A stretch of 5,814 nucleotides of DNA from assembly GCA_046756945.1 (NCBI GenBank), contig JBHHXI010000160.1, positions 1-5,814 of the forward strand, read 5' to 3'. The notes under the pieces are model-generated. The model searched no databases. It worked only from the letters and a program-made list of their open reading frames with translations, and had not been told where the DNA came from. Origin of the DNA: JACZQZ01 sp046756945 (lineage in GTDB: Bacteria > Pseudomonadota > Alphaproteobacteria > Rhodospirillales > 2-02-FULL-58-16). This document shows, one piece after another, positions 1 through 3,840 of the stretch (positions are counted from its first letter, which is position 1; each line of letters opens with the position of its first letter). Made by a program: the position numbers and the translations under genes.

Positions 1-1
1 C

Positions 2-103
2 GGCGGCCTGTCCTCCAACAGCGGTTCCGGCGGCGGCGGCCTGTCCAGCGGCGGCGGCCTGTCCTCCAACAGCGGTTCCGGCGGCGGCGGCCTGTCCAGC
101 GGC
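2..103 (+). repeat. Two perfect 51-bp tandem repeats inside a coding region
   Basis: Positions 2-52 and 53-103 are identical, base for base. Each encodes GGLSSNSGSGGGGLSSG. The period is a multiple of three, so copy number can change without shifting the frame. Within each unit the GGLSS motif recurs, which suggests growth from a shorter repeat. The array is cut by the window start, so the total copy number is unknown. Confidence 0.9.
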
Positions 104-208
104 GGCAACGCCGGCGGCCTGGGCACCAGCACCAGCACCAGCATCAGCACCGACGACAGCAGCGGCAGGGGCCGCGGCCGCGGCAGGGGCCGCGGCGGCG
201 ATTCCTAG
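2..208 (+). CDS. C-terminal end of a Gly/Ser-rich repeat protein (5' truncated)
   Basis: This is the last 68 codons of a gene that begins before the window, ending at TAG 206-208. The visible part is low-complexity: two copies of a 17-residue Gly/Ser/Leu/Asn unit, then a Thr-Ser alternation, an Asp-Asp-Ser-Ser turn, and a basic RGRGRGRG tail ending GGDS. I chose this frame because nearly every codon ends in G or C, as in the enzyme genes downstream; the other two forward frames are also open here but have worse third-position usage. No folded domain is visible, so the function is unknown. Repeats like this usually form flexible linkers or surface-exposed tails. In some alphaproteobacteria CHASE2 genes lie beside FecR-domain genes, and this could be the tail of one, but nothing here proves it. 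The next gene starts 106 bp downstream, so co-transcription is possible, although a strong stem-loop lies between them. Confidence 0.6.
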   Translation, partial: GGLSSNSGSGGGGLSSGGGLSSNSGSGGGGLSSGGNAGGLGTSTSTSISTDDSSGRGRGRGRGRGGDS

Positions 209-228
209 CCGCCAGACAGACGGCGAGA

Positions 229-265
229 GGCGTCCTTACGGGTGTTCCGTGCCCGTAGGGACGTC
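229..265 (+). promoter_or_regulatory. Strong stem-loop in the leader of the first enzyme gene
   Basis: Bases 229-242 pair with 252-265 over 14 bp, including two G-U pairs, and close a 9-nt loop (TGTTCCGTG). It lies 20 bp after the stop of the upstream gene and 49 bp before the ATG of the CHASE2 enzyme. No T-tract follows, so it is not a typical intrinsic terminator, though it could impede read-through or stabilise an RNA end. An equivalent structure, at a constant offset of 3530 bp, lies before the second enzyme gene. That argues for a kept function in the mRNA leader. It does not match the conserved core of a GEMM-I cyclic-di-GMP riboswitch. Confidence 0.5.
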
Positions 266-301
266 GCGCTGTTGACGACACCGCCAGCCACGAAAAGCGC
301 C

Positions 302-309
302 GAGAGAGG
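302..309 (+). promoter_or_regulatory. Ribosome binding site of the first enzyme gene
   Basis: The purine run GAGAGAGG sits 5 nt before the ATG at 315 and supports that start. The second enzyme gene has a very similar site with the same 5-nt spacing. Confidence 0.75.
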
Positions 310-314
310 CAAAA

Positions 315-3125
315 ATGCCGAACGGACCGTCCACAGAACACAAGGCCCTAAAGGCCCGGTACGTCACGGCCGCCATTATCTTCCTGGCGGTCGCGGCGTT
401 CTACCTTTCCGGCGGTCTGCGCTTCGTCGACAACAAGATTCACGAGGCCCATTTCTCCGTTTTCGGGCGTGACGCCACCCCGGATCTGGTGATCGTCGCC
501 ATCGACGCGGAAAGCCTGGAGGAAGTGGGAACCTGGCCCTGGCCCAGGGAGTACCATGCGCGGATCCTGGAGACGCTTCTCGACGCCGGGGCCGAGCGTG
601 TGGCGTTCGACGTCGACTTCAGCTCGGCTTCCGACGCCGACGGCGATTCCCGTTTCGCCAGGGCTCTGGCGCGGGCCGGGTCCCGCGCCATCCTGCCGGT
701 GTTCAAGCAGTACCGCCAAGGCCAGGCCGGCGAAGACGCCGGCGAATCCCGCATCATCCTCACCGAACCCCTGCCCTCGTTCCGCGACAAGGCTTCGCTG
801 GCCTCCGTGTCCCTGCGCCCGGACCCGGACGGGGTCGTCCGGCGGGTCGACATCCAGCAGCCATGGAAGGACGGAACCATTCCCTTCCTGGCGGCGCAAC
901 TGGCGGGCATCGAGAACCACGCCGGCGGCACCTACCATATCGACTTCGGCATCTCGCCCAGGACCATCGACCAGATCTCCTATGCCGACGTGCTGGCGAA
1001 GCGTTTCGACCCCGGCCGCGTCGCCGGCAAGCGGGTGATCGTCGGGGCCACGGCGGTGCAGCTGGGCGACAACCTGTCGGCGCCCCGGTGGGGGATCATA
1101 CCGGGTGTCAAGGTGGTCGGACTGGTCTACCAGTCCCTGGTCCAGGGCCGTCTGCTGCAAAGACTGAATCCCTTGTTCGTGCTCGCCGTCGCGGGCCTGC
1201 TGGTATTCGTCTTCGGCCCCAGGTACGCCGGCTGGAACTGGCGCAAGAGTCTGGCCCTGCTGGTCCTCGTCTGGGCGGCCGTGACCGGCGCGGCGATGGC
1301 CGCGCATCACGAGAATCTCATTTTCGACACCTCGGCCATTCTCCTGGCGACGGCGCTGTGCTTCGTTTCCGGGATCATCAGCCAGTCCAACTGGATGACG
1401 CTGCGCATCCGGCGCCAGGGCACCGAGATCCGCAACAAGGACGCCATGATGAAAGGCGTCGTCCGCACCAGCTTCGACGGCATCCTGGTACTCGATGAGG
1501 CCGGGGTTATTCTCGATGCGAACCCCGCCGCCGGGAATTTGTTCGGCGAGGACGCGAAAGAACTGGCCGGCCGCCCTATCGGCACCTTTATCCCTGACGC
1601 CAGCCCCCTGATTCGGCGCCCTGGCGCCGATGCCGCCCCCGCGGCGGGCGCCCGGCGCCACGAGACCGAGGCGCAGCGGGCCGACGGGTCGAAATTCCCC
1701 GTCGAGATCGCCTTGCGCGAGATGACGACGGACGACGGGCGCTGGCAGATCGCGTTCGTCCGCGACATCACCGACCGCAAGGCGCGCCAGGAGGCCCTCG
1801 AGCACCAGGCGCTGCACGACGCGCTGACGGATCTTCCCAACCGGACGTATCTTTCCAGGCGCCTCGGCGAAACCATCCGCCGGGCCTCGGGCACGGGCGA
1901 GCAGTTCGCCCTTTTGATTCTCGACCTCGACCGCTTCAAGGAGATCAACGACACCCTCGGCCATCACATCGGCGACCTGGTGTTGCGGCAGATCGCGACC
2001 CGCCTGAAGACTCCCTTGCGCAGGTCGGACATGATCGCCCGGCTGGGGGGCGACGAGTTCGCCGTCCTTTTGACGCCGGTGGCGGGCGAGGCGTCGGTGA
2101 CAACGCTTGCCGGGCGCCTGGAGAAGGTGCTGGAAGCGCCGGTGCAGTGCGAGGGACTGACCCTCGACGTCGGCGCCAGCATCGGTGCCGCCATCTTCCC
2201 CGACCACGGAACCGACGCCACGGAGCTGGTCCAAAAGGCCGACATCGCCATGTACGTGGCCAAGAACGCGGGACTTCTGCTGGCCTTCTACGATCCGGAT
2301 CAGGATCAAAACAGCGTGCGCCATCTGACCCTGACCGGAGAACTCAAGCGCGCCATCGAGGGAGAGCAGCTCGAGCTGCACTACCAGCCCAAGATTTCCG
2401 TCGAGACCAACCAGGTCATCGGCGTCGAGGCCCTGGCCCGGTGGCGCCACCCGGCGCATGGATACATTCCGGCCGAGGAGTTCATCACGCTGGCCGAGCG
2501 GACGGGGCTCATCGGGAACCTTACCGAGTGGGCGTTGCGGACCTCCATCGAGCAGTGCGCGCGCTGGCGCGCGGCGGGCATGGACCTGAGCGTGTCCGTG
2601 AACCTCTCGGCCAAGATCCTGCAGGACGACGACCTGCCCCAATTGATCGGGGAGCTGTTGGAAGAATACGGCGTGGCGCCGGAGCGTCTCGTGGCGGAGA
2701 TCACCGAGAGCGCGATCATGGCGGATTCGGATCGCTCCAAGGCGGTCATCGACCGTCTCGCGGAGAAGGGGATGAAGCTGTCCATCGATGATTTCGGCAC
2801 CGGCTATTCCTCGCTCGCGTACCTGAAGGACCTGCCGGTGCACGAACTCAAGATCGACAAGTCCTTCGTCATGGAAATGATGGAAAACGAGAGCGACCAG
2901 GTCATCGTCAAATCCACCATCCAGCTTGCCCACAACCTGGGCCTGAAGGTGGTCGCCGAAGGGGTCGAATCCGCCGAGATCCTCGCCCTTCTGGCGGACA
3001 TGGACGGCGACATCGCCCAGGGCTATTTCATCAGCAAGGCGCTGCCCATCGGCGATTTCGAGGACTGGCTCCACACCTGGCGGGCCGCCCAGGAGCCGCC
3101 CCGGCTGGTGGTCGTCGCCGGCTAG
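315..3125 (+). CDS. CHASE2-PAS-GGDEF-EAL membrane protein, predicted cyclic-di-GMP cyclase/phosphodiesterase
   Basis: A complete 936-residue protein. Order: a membrane helix at about 16-35; an extracytoplasmic CHASE2 sensor at about 37-285, with the family's IVAID...TWPWPRE and VAFDVDFS signatures; three helices at about 286-303, 311-331 and 338-358; a PAS domain at about 379-490; GGDEF at about 495-655; EAL at about 672-915. The cyclase half has the intact motif G578-F582 and an inhibitory I-site R569xxD572 at the usual five-residue spacing. The phosphodiesterase half keeps E705 of EAL, N763, E795, D825-D826 of DDFGTGYSS, K846, E882, E885 and Q902. Both activities (2 GTP to c-di-GMP; c-di-GMP to pGpG) are therefore possible, and which dominates cannot be told from sequence. 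CHASE2 ligands are unknown. The TAG stop lies in the CTAG that borders the palindromic element downstream. The start is fixed by GAGAGAGG and by similarity to the second copy. Confidence 0.95.
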   Translation: MPNGPSTEHKALKARYVTAAIIFLAVAAFYLSGGLRFVDNKIHEAHFSVFGRDATPDLVIVAIDAESLEEVGTWPWPREYHARILETLLDAGAERVAFDVDFSSASDADGDSRFARALARAGSRAILPVFKQYRQGQAGEDAGESRIILTEPLPSFRDKASLASVSLRPDPDGVVRRVDIQQPWKDGTIPFLAAQLAGIENHAGGTYHIDFGISPRTIDQISYADVLAKRFDPGRVAGKRVIVGATAVQLGDNLSAPRWGIIPGVKVVGLVYQSLVQGRLLQRLNPLFVLAVAGLLVFVFGPRYAGWNWRKSLALLVLVWAAVTGAAMAAHHENLIFDTSAILLATALCFVSGIISQSNWMTLRIRRQGTEIRNKDAMMKGVVRTSFDGILVLDEAGVILDANPAAGNLFGEDAKELAGRPIGTFIPDASPLIRRPGADAAPAAGARRHETEAQRADGSKFPVEIALREMTTDDGRWQIAFVRDITDRKARQEALEHQALHDALTDLPNRTYLSRRLGETIRRASGTGEQFALLILDLDRFKEINDTLGHHIGDLVLRQIATRLKTPLRRSDMIARLGGDEFAVLLTPVAGEASVTTLAGRLEKVLEAPVQCEGLTLDVGASIGAAIFPDHGTDATELVQKADIAMYVAKNAGLLLAFYDPDQDQNSVRHLTLTGELKRAIEGEQLELHYQPKISVETNQVIGVEALARWRHPAHGYIPAEEFITLAERTGLIGNLTEWALRTSIEQCARWRAAGMDLSVSVNLSAKILQDDDLPQLIGELLEEYGVAPERLVAEITESAIMADSDRSKAVIDRLAEKGMKLSIDDFGTGYSSLAYLKDLPVHELKIDKSFVMEMMENESDQVIVKSTIQLAHNLGLKVVAEGVESAEILALLADMDGDIAQGYFISKALPIGDFEDWLHTWRAAQEPPRLVVVAG

Positions 3126-3302
3126 CAGGCTGCTGAAAAAGGGCGTTGCTGGTGCCTTATGCTTCGAGACGGCGCTCCGCGCCTCCTCAGCATGAGGGGT
3201 AAGTGTTTGATTATATGAGAATCCTCATCCTGAGGAGCCGCCCAAAGGGCGGCGTCTCGAAGGATAGGACGGCACATGGGTGGTTTTTCAGCAGCCGGCT
3301 AG
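3122..3302. mobile_element. MITE-like palindromic element with terminal inverted repeats and CTAG flanks
   Basis: The ends 3122-3140 and 3284-3302 are inverted repeats matching at 18 of 19 positions, with the core GGCTGCTGAAAAA. Taking CTAG (3122-3125 and 3299-3302) as a duplicated target leaves a 173-bp body, 3126-3298, with no coding capacity. The ends resemble those of insertion sequences, and CTAG is a known target of IS5-type elements, so a non-autonomous element moved by a transposase encoded elsewhere is the likeliest reading. The direct repeat beside the ends is actually 9 bp (GCCGGCTAG), partly because the right end overlaps it, so the exact boundary is uncertain. The left CTAG carries the stop codon of the first enzyme. 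The element can fold almost completely on itself and could act as a transcription barrier. Confidence 0.7.
3162..3262. repeat. Long imperfect inverted repeat inside the MITE-like element
   Basis: Arms 3162-3197 and 3223-3262 are imperfect reverse complements. Each begins (read inward) with CTTCGAGACG and ends at CTCAKSATGAGG-like sequence, and they are separated by an AT-rich loop. Smaller hairpins lie inside: GCCGCCC/GGGCGGC at 3237-3253, CCTCA/TGAGG at 3185-3197 and again at 3223-3235. The pattern with TTCGAGACG, a GC hairpin and CTCAGGATGAGG is familiar to me as a dispersed intergenic repeat of alphaproteobacteria. Confidence 0.75.
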
Positions 3303-3320
3303 TGTCCCCTGATACCCGGT

Positions 3321-3347
3321 CGGGCCGTCACGCCTAATGGCGGCCCG
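3321..3347 (+). terminator. GC-rich hairpin, possible original terminator of the first enzyme gene
   Basis: CGGGCCG at 3321-3327 pairs perfectly with CGGCCCG at 3341-3347 around a 13-nt loop. No T-tract follows, so termination is uncertain. If the MITE-like element and one CTAG were removed, this hairpin would begin 19 nt after the stop codon of the first enzyme, a normal place for a terminator. Confidence 0.25.
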
Positions 3348-3448
3348 CGGCGGAACCGGAACCCCACCCCCCCGAAAGCATCGAGAATCAAACGGGACCG
3401 GCACCCTGTGCGTTGTCCGTGCAATCCATGCAATTTAGATAAAATTTT

Positions 3449-3472
3449 ATATAATATTTATCGATATTATAT
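3449..3472. repeat. Perfect 9-bp inverted repeat overlapping a TATAAT box
   Basis: ATATAATAT at 3449-3457 and ATATTATAT at 3464-3472 are exact reverse complements with a 6-nt spacer (TTATCG). The left arm contains a perfect TATAAT (3450-3455) and the right arm gives the same box on the other strand. No matching -35 box stands at normal spacing on either strand. It could be an operator for a dimeric regulator, but in DNA this AT-rich such symmetry can arise by chance. Confidence 0.4.
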
Positions 3473-3536
3473 TCACATTTTATTGAATATTTTACAGATT
3501 CGTGGAATTTTTATTGTACTTTTTCGTTAATGCATG

Positions 3537-3565
3537 TTGACCAAGTGGTTAATTATTGGTAATTT
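3537..3565 (+). promoter_or_regulatory. Candidate sigma-70-type promoter for the second enzyme gene
   Basis: TTGACC (3537-3542) is followed after 17 bp by TAATTT (3560-3565). The -35 box is close to consensus; the -10 box matches only at its key first, second and last bases. Transcription would begin near 3572 and give a leader of about 270 nt carrying the nested palindrome and the conserved stem-loop. Its placement in the AT-rich island supports it; the weak -10 box limits confidence. Confidence 0.3.
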
Positions 3566-3581
3566 ATGTGAGAATTATTGG
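3551..3581. repeat. 9-bp direct repeat spaced by two helical turns
   Basis: AATTATTGG occurs at 3551-3559 and again at 3573-3581, 22 bp apart start to start, so the copies lie on about the same face of the helix. They straddle the candidate -10 box and the expected transcription start. This is the geometry of a tandem operator, though the protein is unknown. Confidence 0.35.
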
Positions 3582-3620
3582 CATCTTTCACTGGGCCGGA
3601 TAGGCGCGGCGCCGGAAGCC

Positions 3621-3654
3621 GTCGTCACCGGACGTCCGAGGGGGGCGTGACGAC
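3621..3654. promoter_or_regulatory. Nested palindrome: 8-bp inverted repeat enclosing a 10-bp palindrome
   Basis: GTCGTCAC (3621-3628) and GTGACGAC (3647-3654) are perfect reverse complements. Directly inside the left arm lies CGGACGTCCG (3629-3638), a perfect 10-bp palindrome, followed by a G-run. In DNA either symmetry could bind a dimeric regulator. In RNA the outer arms make an 8-bp stem in the leader of the second enzyme. The rest of 3591-3720 holds nothing else I recognise. Confidence 0.4.
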
Positions 3655-3758
3655 AAAACGATCCCCTGCTGGCGCGCCCACCGCGGGCCGCGTCGGCGGA
3701 CCCCCTGTCGTAGTCATCGGGCCGGCGGCAATGGCTGGCCGCCCGACGCAATCGTAGC

Positions 3759-3800
3759 GGAGCCCGTGCGGGCTTTCCGCCCCCGCCGGGACGCCGCGCC
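3759..3800 (+). promoter_or_regulatory. Conserved leader stem-loop, counterpart of the one at 229-265
   Basis: This stretch aligns without gaps to 229-270, with 30 of 42 bases identical. The same fold forms: CGGG 3769-3772 with CCCG 3782-3785 closing a 9-nt loop that keeps TTCCG, then G3768-C3786, where the first copy has A-U (a compensatory change). Outer pairs C3765-G3789, C3764-G3790, G3762-C3792, G3760-C3794 and G3759-C3795 are kept. Ten of the 14 pairs survive. An alternative local hairpin (3757-3766 with 3769-3780) and one at 3792-3798/3808-3814 compete with it or extend it. Confidence 0.5.
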
Positions 3801-3826
3801 ACATGGACGCGGCGCCCGCAAAACGC

Positions 3827-3835
3827 AGGGAGAGG
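3827..3835 (+). promoter_or_regulatory. Ribosome binding site fixing the start of the second enzyme gene
   Basis: AGGGAGAGG lies 5 nt before ATG 3841. Spacing and sequence match the site of the first enzyme, and the encoded N-termini (MPNGP and MPRGP) correspond, so this start is well supported. Confidence 0.8.
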
Positions 3836-3840
3836 TTCGA

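Larger units (their letters stand above)
3431..3590. promoter_or_regulatory. AT-rich intergenic island with operator-like repeats
   Basis: By my count 36 of these 160 bases are G or C (about 22%), and only 6 of 50 in 3431-3480, while the flanking DNA is strongly GC-rich. There is no credible coding region in it. It contains AAAATTTT (3441-3448), a 9-bp inverted repeat, a 9-bp direct repeat and a candidate promoter, and lies 250-410 bp before the second enzyme gene. Such islands commonly serve as promoters and as binding sites for nucleoid proteins (H-NS/MvaT/Ros-like, IHF) that favour AT-rich or bent DNA. It may equally be a scar of inserted foreign DNA. Confidence 0.6.

Noticed and set aside
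1..258. Other forward frames through the repeat region (Arg/Gln-rich or Ala/Pro-rich products).
   Set aside because: They stay open because of GC content, but their third-position base use is poorer than in the Gly/Ser frame.
272..300. TTGACG as a -35 box for the first enzyme gene.
   Set aside because: The -10 position 17 bp downstream reads AAAGCG, and any start would fall within a few bases of the ATG.
229..314. A GEMM-I cyclic-di-GMP riboswitch in the leader, suggested by GGGACG and by the function of the gene.
   Set aside because: The conserved GGCAAACC and GCAAAGCC parts and the second hairpin are not found in either leader. Only the short GGGACG match remains.
348..3074. A very long open frame on the - strand opposite the first enzyme (908 codons).
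   Set aside because: It mirrors a clearly real gene, has no recognisable domain, and is the usual by-product of strong GC bias at third codon positions.
3126..3298. A CRISPR repeat, tRNA or small-RNA gene in the palindromic element.
   Set aside because: There is no spaced repeat array and no cloverleaf or CCA end. Terminal inverted repeats with CTAG flanks fit a MITE better.
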